Assembly: GCA_025548565.1 (NCBI GenBank)
Contig: JAJLPB010000011.1
Span: 124,001 to 188,000 of the forward strand
Direction: 5' to 3'
DNA from: Rugamonas sp. A1-17
GTDB taxonomy: Bacteria > Pseudomonadota > Gammaproteobacteria > Burkholderiales > Burkholderiaceae_D
DNA: 64,000 bases
Within the stretch, counting starts at the first letter, position 1. Every line of letters begins with the position of its first letter. Made by a program: the position numbers and the translations under genes. Below the pieces are notes generated by a model. The model worked only from the letters and a program-made list of their open reading frames with translations, was not told the origin of the DNA and did no database searches. This document shows, one piece after another, positions 52,400-59,833 of this stretch.

Positions 52400-55248
52400 G
52401 TTTCGAGGTCGCTGGACAGGCCCACGCGGCGACGCTCGCCGCCCAGCACCAGCGGCCCGGTCAGGTTGCTGACCAGCCGCACCTCGCCATCGGCCACCGC
52501 CTGGTCCAGTTGCCGCATCAGGCGTGGGAACACGCCGTCCGGGCGCGTGGCCGCGGTGCTGTACAGCGCCGCCCAGGCGTTGCGGCCGGAGCGCTTGGCG
52601 ATGTACAGGCCCTGGTCGGCCAGCTCCACCACCTGCGACCATGACAGCAAACGCGGTTGCGCCGGCAGGAAGGGGAAGCACGCAAACCCGATCGAACAAG
52701 TCTTGGACAAACGCGCGCCGTCCGGCAGCACGAAATCGCGGTCGGCCACGGCGCGGCGCATGCGCTCCGCCACCACATGGGCCTCGTCGCGGTGCGTGGC
52801 GCGCGCCAGCACCAGGAATTCCTCGCCGCCCCAGCGGATCACATAATCCGATTCGCGAAACACTTCGCGCAGGCGCTCCTGCATCTGTACCAGGATGGAG
52901 TCGCCGGCCGCGTGGCCATAACGGTCGTTGACTTCCTTGAAGTGGTCCAGGTCGACCATGAAGAACACCAGGTCGTTGGGTGCCAGCAGGTCGCACTCGG
53001 TCAGCTCGCGATGCTGGCTGGTGTCGTAGCCGCGCAGGCTCATGGCCACGTCGGCGTCGACGTTCTGCAGGAAGAAGCGGCGGTTGCGCAGGCCGGTCAG
53101 CTGGTCGGTCAGGCTCACTTCCTCGAGCGCCTTGTAGGCCTGCTCCAGTTCCAGGTTCTTCTCCAGCAGCTGCTCCTGCGTCGCGCTCAGGGTCTTGAGC
53201 GTGGCCGCCACCTGGCGGTAGGCGCTGGCGTTATCCAACGCGATCGCGCCGTACGCGCACAGCGTGCGGAAGATCAGCCGTTCGCGCTCGCCGTAGGCAC
53301 GTTCATGCAACGACTGCACCGTCATCACGCCCAGCACGCGGTCGCCCACGCGCAGCGGCGCGAAGATCAGGCTCAGGGTCGGCAGCGTGCCGGGGATCAG
53401 GTTGGGTGTGACGTCGGCCTCGCCCAGTTCGATCAGGATCTCGCGCCGCTCGCGCACGCAGCGCACCGAGTTGGCATTGGGGTCCGACAGCGGCACCCGC
53501 ACCGGCGGCAGCGGACTGCCGGCCTCCACGCCGAAGGCGCAGGCCAGCCACTCGCCGCCCGGCTCCAGCAGGAACACCGAGAAGTGCGTGGCGTCGAGCA
53601 GGCCGTGCACGTGGCGGTCCAGCGCGCGGAACACCGCCGCCGCGTCCAGGTGGGCGGTGATCTCCTGGCCGATGGCGCTCAGGTGCTCCAGCGTGGCGCT
53701 GGTCTGTTGCAGCACCTCGGCGCGCTGCGCCTCGGCCGCGGCCAGCTGGCGGTGATGCTCGCCCTCCGTCTGCGCGCGCTCGGTCTGGTACTGCACCTGC
53801 ATCGCGATGGCGCGGTTGGTGGCTTGCTGGCTGTGGGTCTGGTCGCGCGCGGCGCTGGCCTGCAGCGCGATCGCGTAGGCGCGCGCGTGGTCGCCGATGG
53901 CCGCGTACTCGCGCGCGGTGGCGTCGAGCAGCGCGCCGGGCACGGTGTAGCCTTCGATGGTGGCGGCGATCTCCAGCGCCAGCTGCAGGTAATGCAGCAC
54001 CGGATTGGCCGCCTTCATGTCGGCCGGCGGCGGCAACTGGTGGCGCGCGTGGATGTCCGCCAGCACATTGAGCGCGGCGATCTGGCTGGAGGCGTCGGCG
54101 TGTTCGTGCGCCAGCGCCAGCGCGCCGTGCGCGGCGGCCAGCGCCTCCTCGGGCCGCGCCAGGTGCGACAGCGCGTGTGCCTGGCCGCGCCGCGCGCTGC
54201 TGCGGAAGTCGGTCTGGCCCAGCGCGTCGCCGCGCGAGGCCAGGCGGGTGAAGCTCTCCAGCGCGGCAGCGTGGTTGCCCAGGTCCAGCGCCAGATCGCC
54301 CTGGTACTCCAGCGCCACCGCGTAGGCGCGCGAGCCGGACAGCGGCGCCAGCGTGTTGAGCGCCTCGCGCAGCAGCGTTTGCGCCGCCTCGCGCTGGCCC
54401 AGCTGGCGCAGGGTCTCGGCCGTCTGCATCAAACACATGCCGATGCTCAGCGGCCAGCCGGTCGGGCGCGCCAGGTCCAGGCCGCGCTGCATCCAGTCCA
54501 GCGCCGCCTCGTGCGCGTTCAGGCTGGTGAAGCCGTTGCCGATGTTGGTGGCGACGATGATGGCGCGCCGTATCTGCCCGGTGGCCAGCGCGGTTTCGTA
54601 GCTGAGCATGAGGTGGCCGATGGCGCGGCCGTAGTCGCTGCGCTGGAAGGCGCAGGTGCCGAAGAAGTCGCTGATCCAGCCGGCCGCGATGGGCGCCACG
54701 CCGCTCAGGTCGGTGCCGAAGCGGCCGCTCCAGCGCTCCTGCGTGGCTTTCCAGTCGCGGAAGGTGTCGCAGATGCCGGAAGCGGCGTCGATGACGTCGA
54801 TGCGCACCGGGTCGCCGCCGGCACGGGCGGCCAGCGCGGCCTGCTCCAGCCAGCGGCCGCCGTCGCAGCTGCTGCCGCGGTCGTTGGCGATCCAGGCCAG
54901 CACCCAGCAGGCGTCGGCGCGCGCGCGGTGGACCTTGGCCGGCAGCGCGGCGGCCTGTTCCAGCTGCCGCAGGGCTTGTTCGGCCTGGTGTTGTGCGGAG
55001 TCCAGCCGGCCGTTCAACCATTCAGCCTCGGCGCCGATCAGCAACAGACGGGCGCGCTGCACGGCGGCCTCGGCCTCGGGTAGCGCGGCCAGCAGCGGCG
55101 TGAGCTCGGCGGCCAGGGTTTGCGCACGCGACGGGTCGCGCTGGCGCAGATGCCAGGCCAGCGCGGACAACAGGGGCAGACGCGACAAGCCTTGCGCTTC
55201 AGACAACTCCGCCTGCCAACGCGCCAGCTCCACATCGTGCGCAAACAT
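52396..55248 (-). CDS. Diguanylate cyclase with TPR, GAF and GGDEF domains
   Basis: A 950-residue soluble protein. About 1-520 is a helical TPR-type array (GHLMLSYETALATGQIRRAI, RQLGQREAAQTLLREALNTL and similar). A coiled coil lies at about 490-540, GAF at about 555-705 (GVMTVQSLHERAYGERERL), and GGDEF at about 745-920. The GGDEF domain has TDQLTGLRNRRFF, VDLDHFKEVNDRYGH and GGEEF, with an RESD inhibitory site five residues before GGEEF. It therefore should make c-di-GMP with product inhibition. The start at 55248 is chosen over 55311, since the sequence before it looks non-coding. Regulation by peptide or protein binding to the TPRs is plausible. Confidence 0.9.
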   Translation of the reverse strand: MFAHDVELARWQAELSEAQGLSRLPLLSALAWHLRQRDPSRAQTLAAELTPLLAALPEAEAAVQRARLLLIGAEAEWLNGRLDSAQHQAEQALRQLEQAAALPAKVHRARADACWVLAWIANDRGSSCDGGRWLEQAALAARAGGDPVRIDVIDAASGICDTFRDWKATQERWSGRFGTDLSGVAPIAAGWISDFFGTCAFQRSDYGRAIGHLMLSYETALATGQIRRAIIVATNIGNGFTSLNAHEAALDWMQRGLDLARPTGWPLSIGMCLMQTAETLRQLGQREAAQTLLREALNTLAPLSGSRAYAVALEYQGDLALDLGNHAAALESFTRLASRGDALGQTDFRSSARRGQAHALSHLARPEEALAAAHGALALAHEHADASSQIAALNVLADIHARHQLPPPADMKAANPVLHYLQLALEIAATIEGYTVPGALLDATAREYAAIGDHARAYAIALQASAARDQTHSQQATNRAIAMQVQYQTERAQTEGEHHRQLAAAEAQRAEVLQQTSATLEHLSAIGQEITAHLDAAAVFRALDRHVHGLLDATHFSVFLLEPGGEWLACAFGVEAGSPLPPVRVPLSDPNANSVRCVRERREILIELGEADVTPNLIPGTLPTLSLIFAPLRVGDRVLGVMTVQSLHERAYGERERLIFRTLCAYGAIALDNASAYRQVAATLKTLSATQEQLLEKNLELEQAYKALEEVSLTDQLTGLRNRRFFLQNVDADVAMSLRGYDTSQHRELTECDLLAPNDLVFFMVDLDHFKEVNDRYGHAAGDSILVQMQERLREVFRESDYVIRWGGEEFLVLARATHRDEAHVVAERMRRAVADRDFVLPDGARLSKTCSIGFACFPFLPAQPRLLSWSQVVELADQGLYIAKRSGRNAWAALYSTAATRPDGVFPRLMRQLDQAVADGEVRLVSNLTGPLVLGGERRRVGLSSDLET

Positions 55249-55458
55249 ATTCACCAAATAACTTCCCTTTACTGTGTGCCACCCGCTCCCGGTCGGAGCG
55301 GCAGGCGCCATTGCCTTAGCGCATGTATGCGCTGTTACAGCATTATTCCACAGTTTGCGGACTGCCCTGTCAGCCCGTTTTAAGTCCCTGAAATCAAAGA
55401 GATTTTAGTTCCTAAGAGAAATTATTTTAATCTAGAGAAATGTTCCACCGCCGATCGC

Positions 55459-55980
55459 TCACTGTTTGGTGGTGGCGTGCTTGCCGCCCTCCATGGCCTG
55501 CACCGTTTGCAAATGCTGGTCCACGGTCGGTTGCAGCTTGGCTGCCAGCGCCTTGACGTCGGCGTCGGTGGCGTGCTTCTGCGCGCTGGCGACCAGCTTG
55601 TGGGCCTCGCTGTGGGCCTGCACGCCGGCGTTTTTCAGGTAAGCCTGGTCGAAGGCCTCCCCGCTCAGACTGTTGAGGTGTTCGCTCATGCGCTTTTGCC
55701 TGGCGTCCGGTTCGGTCGGCAGCGTGACGTTCTTGTTGCGCGCCACATCCTGCACGGCTTGCAAGCCCTTGGTGTGGTCATCCACCATCTGCTGCGCGAA
55801 AGTCTTGACCTCCTGCTTGCTGGCCTTTTGCAGGGCGATCTTGCCGGCCTCCACCTCGGCCATATTGGCCTGCGCCAGTTGGGTGAGGATGTGCTGGTCG
55901 CCCTTGTTCAGCGTTTGGGCGTAGGATGGCGACATGGCCGCCACGGCCAGGCCGGCGACAATGATGAGTTGCTTTTTCAT
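55459..55980 (-). CDS. DUF4142 exported protein
   Basis: A 173-residue protein with a signal peptide (to about residue 21, SYA-QT). The ferritin-like DUF4142 body has QANMAEVEAGKIALQKASKQEVKTFAQQMVDDHTKGLQ and HLNSLSGEAFDQAYLKNAG. Such proteins are often stress- or ECF-controlled. GGGAGA precedes the ATG. It is divergent from the YxFxxD-repeat gene, and both start regions share a 129-base control region with an ECF-like promoter. Confidence 0.88.
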   Translation of the reverse strand: MKKQLIIVAGLAVAAMSPSYAQTLNKGDQHILTQLAQANMAEVEAGKIALQKASKQEVKTFAQQMVDDHTKGLQAVQDVARNKNVTLPTEPDARQKRMSEHLNSLSGEAFDQAYLKNAGVQAHSEAHKLVASAQKHATDADVKALAAKLQPTVDQHLQTVQAMEGGKHATTKQ

Positions 55981-56024
55981 TGGTATCTCCCGTTCATTGA
56001 TCGGAAAATTTATTTTACGGTCGA

Positions 56025-56053
56025 GGGAATAATCCGGTCGTACCTTACGTATA
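56025..56053 (+). promoter_or_regulatory. Candidate ECF sigma-factor promoter for the YxFxxD-sigma operon
   Basis: GGGAATAA and CGTATA are separated by 15 bases, in the style of ECF promoters (GGAAtAA at -35, CGT at -10) and unlike sigma-70. Placed 57 bases before the ATG at 56110, it is where an autoregulated ECF operon promoter is expected. Confidence 0.5.
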
Positions 56054-56109
56054 CGCAATAACAGCGCCGTTTCGCGTCGCCGTTCAACCCAACCGTAAAG
56101 GACCATGCC

Positions 56110-56475
56110 ATGAAGATCGCCCCCCGCCTGTCCCTCCTGCTCGCCGCCACGCTGCTGGCCGGCGCCGCCCACGCCGACTCCGTCATGAAAAAAGACGGCA
56201 TCCTGGTCAACGCGGCCGGCATGACCGTGTACACCTTCGACAAGGACGCGGCCGGCAGCGGCACCAGCGCCTGCAACGGCCCGTGCAGCGAGAACTGGCC
56301 CGCCGTGGTACCGGCGGCCAGCGTGGCCGCGCCGTATTCCGCGATCACCCGCGAAGACGGCGCCAAGCAACTGGCCTACAAGGGCAAGCCGCTGTACCTG
56401 TTCAAGAAGGACCTCAAGCCGGGCGACCGCAACGGCGACAACTTCAAGGACATCTGGCACGTGGTCAAGGATTAA
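56110..56475 (+). CDS. Secreted YxFxxD-repeat protein (COG4315 type)
   Basis: A 121-residue exported protein. Signal peptide to about residue 22 (AHA-DS). Two copies of the Y-x-[FW]-x-x-D motif are present: MTVYTFDKD (about 40) and KPLYLFKKD (about 96). A CNGPCSENWPA segment carries two cysteines. Genes of this family are regularly found with an ECF sigma factor and its anti-sigma factor, as here. The role is unknown, perhaps protection from oxidants at the cell surface. The sigma gene starts nine bases after the stop. Confidence 0.88.
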   Translation: MKIAPRLSLLLAATLLAGAAHADSVMKKDGILVNAAGMTVYTFDKDAAGSGTSACNGPCSENWPAVVPAASVAAPYSAITREDGAKQLAYKGKPLYLFKKDLKPGDRNGDNFKDIWHVVKD

Positions 56476-56484
56476 GCGCCGTCC

Positions 56485-56994
56485 ATGCAAGACGAACGCG
56501 ACCGCCTGATCGCCTGCATCCCGCGCCTGCGCCGCTACGCGCGGGCGCTGCTGGGCGGCCGCGCCGAGGCCGACGACCTGGTGCAGGACACCGTCGAACG
56601 CGGCTGGGGCAAGCTGGCCAGCTGGCGGCGCGGCAGCGACATGCGCGCCTGGCTGTTCGGCATCATGCACAATCTGCACGCGGACCAGCAGCGCCGGCCG
56701 GCGCTGGCCACCGAGCCGCTGGACGACGCGCTGATGCCGGCCGAGGCCATGGCCGACACCACCTCGCACGGCCTGGCCCTGCGCGACATGGACCAGGCGC
56801 TGCAACAGCTGCCGCCGGAACAGCGCGAGGTGCTGCTGATGGTGGCGCTGGAAGAGATGCGCTACGACGAGGTGGCGGCCGCCCTCGATATTCCGCTCGG
56901 CACGGTGATGTCGCGCCTGTCCCGCGGCCGGGAAAGGCTGCGCCTGATCCTGCAGGGCCAGCCCCTGCCCTCCACGCTCAAGGTGGTCAATTGA
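56485..56994 (+). CDS. ECF-family RNA polymerase sigma factor
   Basis: A 169-residue sigma factor. Region 2 (about 1-75): YARALLGGRAEADDLVQDTVERGWGKL and MRAWLFGIMHN. Region 4 (about 105-155): LQQLPPEQREVLLMVALEEMRYDEVAAALDIPLGTVMSRLSRGRERL. It likely directs its own operon from the promoter near 56025. The final codons end VVN then TGA. This TGA appears to belong to the inserted IS element (its end is at 56991), so the natural C terminus may have been altered by one or a few residues. The anti-sigma gene, normally next, is displaced 1.2 kb away. Confidence 0.92.
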   Translation: MQDERDRLIACIPRLRRYARALLGGRAEADDLVQDTVERGWGKLASWRRGSDMRAWLFGIMHNLHADQQRRPALATEPLDDALMPAEAMADTTSHGLALRDMDQALQQLPPEQREVLLMVALEEMRYDEVAAALDIPLGTVMSRLSRGRERLRLILQGQPLPSTLKVVN

Positions 56995-57140
56995 CGTCCC
57001 CTCCGCCCTAAAGAACGGAGATTCCTACTGCCAGCGTCGCACGTCCGCGACGGAGAATATTGACCGCAGCATTGAGATCACGATCATGTACAGCACCGCA
57101 ATCGCTACAGCACCACTCTCTTATTCCAAGGTCCGCGATA
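56975..57140 (-). ncRNA. Predicted omega-RNA of the tnpB element, scaffold plus guide (extent approximate)
   Basis: In IS200/IS605 elements the guide RNA comes from the 3' end of tnpB and the right end, and its guide is the host sequence just past that end. Here the scaffold would cover the tnpB tail and the hairpin 57001-57020. The guide would begin at 56990 and read into the sigma gene on the minus strand. The 5' limit is a guess; only the family rule and the hairpin support it. Confidence 0.35.
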
Positions 57141-58164
57141 CCGTTAGGCCTCGTATCGGGCAATGCGCCACAGCACGAGCAGACCTGGGTGGTGAAACGT
57201 TCGTCAACTTCCTCGAACCAGGCGCCATGCTTAACAGCCTTGTACGCCAGTTGTGTACGGAAGGACGACCAGCCGACATCGTAGACCGACTTCGCCATGC
57301 TGGTTTTGGCGAGGCCCTGCGCGTTGACGTTGCCGACCACGATATAGTCAAAGGCGGCGATGATCGCGCTGGTACGGGTGTGCAGAAAATTGAGCCTGCG
57401 GTTGGCGATCTTGGCGTGGATGGCTTTGATCCGCCGTTTCTTGCGCGCGCGCTGGGCACAAGCCAGCGCCGCCTCGGCTTCCCGGTAAAAGCGAGGTGCC
57501 TTGATGGCGCTGCCGTCGCTCAATGTCGCCAGCGTCTTCAGGCCCAAATCGATGCCGACCCCGCGCACGGGAGCGCGGACCGGCGCAGGTTCCACCTCGA
57601 CGACAATATTGAGGAACCAGTTGCCGCGCCGGTCGCACGAAAAGTTGGTACCATCGACGATTTTCCCGTCCGGCAGAGGGCGCGAATAAAACACACGAAC
57701 CGTGCGGCTGGCGAACCGGAAGGCGTTGCCTTCACGCTTGAGTTCACGTCCTTTCAACGGCACCCAGCCCGTCGTCTTGCCGCCGCGATAGCGCAAGTAA
57801 GGCCGGCGCGACATGGCGCGCGAGGTGGCGTAGCGCTGGCAGACGTCGTTGATCGTACCCGAATGCAGGCCGAGCTCTTTGGAGCAACCGGTAGTCAATT
57901 TGATCAGGTCAAAACCTGTGTGCCAGCGCCGACCGAAGCGCAACGCATCCTTTTGCCGGTCATTGCAATAATTCCAGACGAAATTGACCGCCCGTGCTTG
58001 CTGGTTCAGCAGGCCAGTCAAGGATTTGACGCGATATCGGTAGACCAGTTTCATATGTGTTTGACTACTGCGGAACGCATGAGTTCCGTGTTTTCTTCCC
58101 TCGCATCGACTCCTGCGGAGTCGGTTCCTTTCACTCCTCGCCCTGAAGGACGAGGTTTCTCGGA
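56991..58164 (-). mobile_element. tnpB-only IS200/IS605-family element (IS1341-like)
   Basis: About 1.17 kb separating the sigma and anti-sigma genes. It holds tnpB but no tnpA. The right end reads GGGGACGTCAA on the minus strand, like the TCAA right ends of this family. Near each end lies a hairpin with an eight-base-pair stem of the same design (57001-57020 and 58136-58155). A further hairpin (GACTCC / GGAGTC, 58108-58122) is near the left end. No target-site duplication is expected for this family. The left boundary is uncertain by several bases: 58164 is chosen because removing 56991-58164 restores a sigma ORF ending in TGATG over the anti-sigma start. Confidence 0.85.
57008..58054 (-). 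CDS. tnpB: TnpB-family RNA-guided nuclease (RuvC-II Glu replaced)
   Basis: A 348-residue TnpB. N-terminal helix-rich REC/wedge part. RuvC-I GIDLGLKTLATLSDG (catalytic Asp near residue 187). RuvC-II region VVGNVNAQGLAKTSMAKSV, where the usual IEDLN glutamate is Gly. Zinc finger CSCCG / CCSDCG (about 300-320). RuvC-III HDRDLNAAVNILR (about 325-335). TnpB with an omega-RNA cuts DNA next to a short element-specific motif. A Glu in VDERFTTQVC, where canonical TnpB has Pro, may be a relocated catalytic residue; otherwise the protein is nuclease-dead. The ATG at 58054 is the family start. The stop lies inside the right-end hairpin. Confidence 0.9.
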   Translation of the reverse strand: MKLVYRYRVKSLTGLLNQQARAVNFVWNYCNDRQKDALRFGRRWHTGFDLIKLTTGCSKELGLHSGTINDVCQRYATSRAMSRRPYLRYRGGKTTGWVPLKGRELKREGNAFRFASRTVRVFYSRPLPDGKIVDGTNFSCDRRGNWFLNIVVEVEPAPVRAPVRGVGIDLGLKTLATLSDGSAIKAPRFYREAEAALACAQRARKKRRIKAIHAKIANRRLNFLHTRTSAIIAAFDYIVVGNVNAQGLAKTSMAKSVYDVGWSSFRTQLAYKAVKHGAWFEEVDERFTTQVCSCCGALPDTRPNGIADLGIREWCCSDCGAVHDRDLNAAVNILRRGRATLAVGISVL

Positions 58165-58173
58165 ACAAATCTG

Positions 58174-59019
58174 ATGAACTCCCCTGTTACCGAAGCCGAA
58201 TTGCAAGCCTGGGTCGACGGCCGCCTGGCGCCCGAACGGCGCGGCGCGGTCGACGCCCACCTGTTGCTGCATCCGGCCGACGCGGCGCGGCTGCAAGCCT
58301 ACCGCGACCATGACGCCGCACTGCGCGCGCTGTACCAGCCGGTGCTGGAGCAGCCGCTGCCGCCGGCCATGACCGCCCGCGTGACGCCGCCCGCGCACCG
58401 CCACGGCTGGCCCGGCTGGCTGGTCCCGGGTTCCGGCTCTGTCCATGGCTCTGGCTCCGGCCCGGCCTGGCCGCCGGCCCTGCGCCTGGCGGCCATGCTG
58501 GCGCTGACCGTGGCGGCCGGCGGCGCCGGCTGGCTGCTGCGCGGCGCCGCCGGCGACGGCGCCCTGGGCGGCAACGCCAGCCTGGCCGCGCTGCCGCGCC
58601 GCGCCGCGCTGGCGCACGTGGTCTACACGCCGGAAATCCGGCACCCGGTCGAAGTGGGGGCCGACCAGCAGGCGCACCTGGTGGCCTGGCTGTCGAAACG
58701 GCTGGGGGCGCCATTGAAGCCGCCGCAACTGGCGTCGCTGGGCTATGCATTGGAGGGAGGCAGGCTGCTGCCCGGCCAGAGCGGGCCGGTGGCGCAGTTC
58801 ATGTACCGCGACGGCGCCGGCGCGCGCCTGACGCTGTATGTGTCGACCGAACAGACCCACAACCAGGAAACCGGCTTCCGCTTCGCGCAGGAGGGACAGG
58901 TGGGGGTGTTTTACTGGATCGACGGGCGCTTCGGCTACGCCCTGTCCGGCAACCTGGACAAGGCGGCGCTGGCCACCTTGGCCAGTGCCGTCTACGCCCA
59001 GCTGGAACCGGCGCTGTGA
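58174..59019 (+). CDS. Anti-sigma factor (membrane-anchored) for the adjacent ECF sigma
   Basis: A 281-residue protein. The N-terminal anti-sigma domain (about 1-60) is TEAELQAWVDGRLAPERRGAVDAHLLLHPADAARLQAYRDHD. A Pro/Gly/Ser linker follows, then one membrane helix (about 108-128, LRLAAMLALTVAAGGAGWLL) and a periplasmic domain (about 140-281) with VYTPEIRHPVEVGADQQAHLVAWLSKRLG. It should hold the sigma factor at the membrane until a signal arrives. The IS element upstream separates it from its natural promoter and from translational coupling, and its ATG now has no clear ribosome-binding site. Confidence 0.88.
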   Translation: MNSPVTEAELQAWVDGRLAPERRGAVDAHLLLHPADAARLQAYRDHDAALRALYQPVLEQPLPPAMTARVTPPAHRHGWPGWLVPGSGSVHGSGSGPAWPPALRLAAMLALTVAAGGAGWLLRGAAGDGALGGNASLAALPRRAALAHVVYTPEIRHPVEVGADQQAHLVAWLSKRLGAPLKPPQLASLGYALEGGRLLPGQSGPVAQFMYRDGAGARLTLYVSTEQTHNQETGFRFAQEGQVGVFYWIDGRFGYALSGNLDKAALATLASAVYAQLEPAL

Positions 59020-59023
59020 ACGC

Positions 59024-59518
59024 TTACGAGGCGTGCTTGCTGATCTCGATCAGGCGCGAACGCATGACGTCGGTGGCGGCGGGGCCGGGCGCGAACATAT
59101 AGTCCTCGTCGTTGATGGCCAGGCCGCTGTTGGCGTCGACCAGCACCTGGTCGGCCGGCTTGCCGGTCTCGCGGCTGACCACCAGGAGGCTGGCGCCCTC
59201 TGGTGCCAGGTGGTCGTTGCCCCAGGCGATGAAGGCCAGCAGCACCGGTTTGAAGGCGCGGCCGGACTTGGTCAGCACGTACTCATAGCGCGGCGGACGG
59301 GCGCTGTACTGGCGGCGCTCCATCAGGCCGCCCTCGACCAGGCCGGCCAGGCGGCGGGTCAGCATATTGGGGGCGATCTTCAGGCTCTTTTCAAATTCAT
59401 CGAAACGCGACAGGCCGTAGAACGCGTCGCGCAGGATCAGGATACTCCACCACTCGCCCACTTTTCCCAGGCTGCGGGCGATAGGGCAAGGCATACGGCC
59501 AAAATCGGTATGTTTCAT
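59024..59518 (-). CDS. HxlR-family transcriptional regulator
   Basis: A 164-residue regulator. The winged helix is GRMPCPIARSLGKVGEWWSILILRDAFYGLSRFDEFEKSLKIAPNMLTRRLAGLVEGGLMERR (about 6-75). The single Cys near the N terminus (MPCPIARSL) is the conserved redox-type cysteine of HxlR regulators. An extra ~70-residue C-terminal domain follows, as in longer members. GAGGAG precedes the ATG at 59518; the longer frame to 59590 is unsupported. Its 3' end lies four bases from the anti-sigma gene. Confidence 0.88.
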   Translation of the reverse strand: MKHTDFGRMPCPIARSLGKVGEWWSILILRDAFYGLSRFDEFEKSLKIAPNMLTRRLAGLVEGGLMERRQYSARPPRYEYVLTKSGRAFKPVLLAFIAWGNDHLAPEGASLLVVSRETGKPADQVLVDANSGLAINDEDYMFAPGPAATDVMRSRLIEISKHAS

Positions 59519-59833
59519 TTTTCGACTCCTCGGTTCCAGGGTTAGCACTTCAGGGCGGACAAACCGCCTTCGCGTCACGTCTGAATTCATTATTATCTAT
59601 CCAAGAAACATGCGCTTTTGCTACAAGAGACTACAGTTTTGATTGCGTAGAAATCTATTAAAAAAATTTTGAGGATAGGAAAAATATGCAACAGCCATGC
59701 AAGCCGAAAGTACCAATTCAGTACCAATAAAGGTGTCCCGCCAGCGGGTAAATCTATTAAAAATTTTTAAAAGATAGGCATAATACTCACAGGCGTGATA
59801 AAACCTTATCAACCCGGTATCGAAGGTGGGACC
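59519..59833. other. AT-rich intergenic region with direct repeats, between HxlR and REC-AraC genes
   Basis: These 315 bases hold no plausible gene. They contain the two 28-base AT-rich repeats described separately, a pair of GTACCAAT repeats (about 59709-59727), and presumably divergent promoters. The base composition is much richer in A and T than the flanking genes. Confidence 0.7.
59652..59778 (+). repeat. Two AT-rich direct repeats upstream of a REC-AraC regulator
   Basis: AATCTATTAAAA then AT-rich bases then GATAGG occurs at 59652-59679 and again at 59751-59778, 99 bases apart. Each copy is followed by a -10-like box (AAATAT, CATAAT). They may be operator sites of the adjacent regulator or duplicated promoters. 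Confidence 0.6.

Noticed and set aside
58055-58168. N-terminal extension of TnpB to 58168
   Set aside because: The region holds the left-end hairpins of the element, and TnpB homology starts at MKLVYRYRVKSL (58054).
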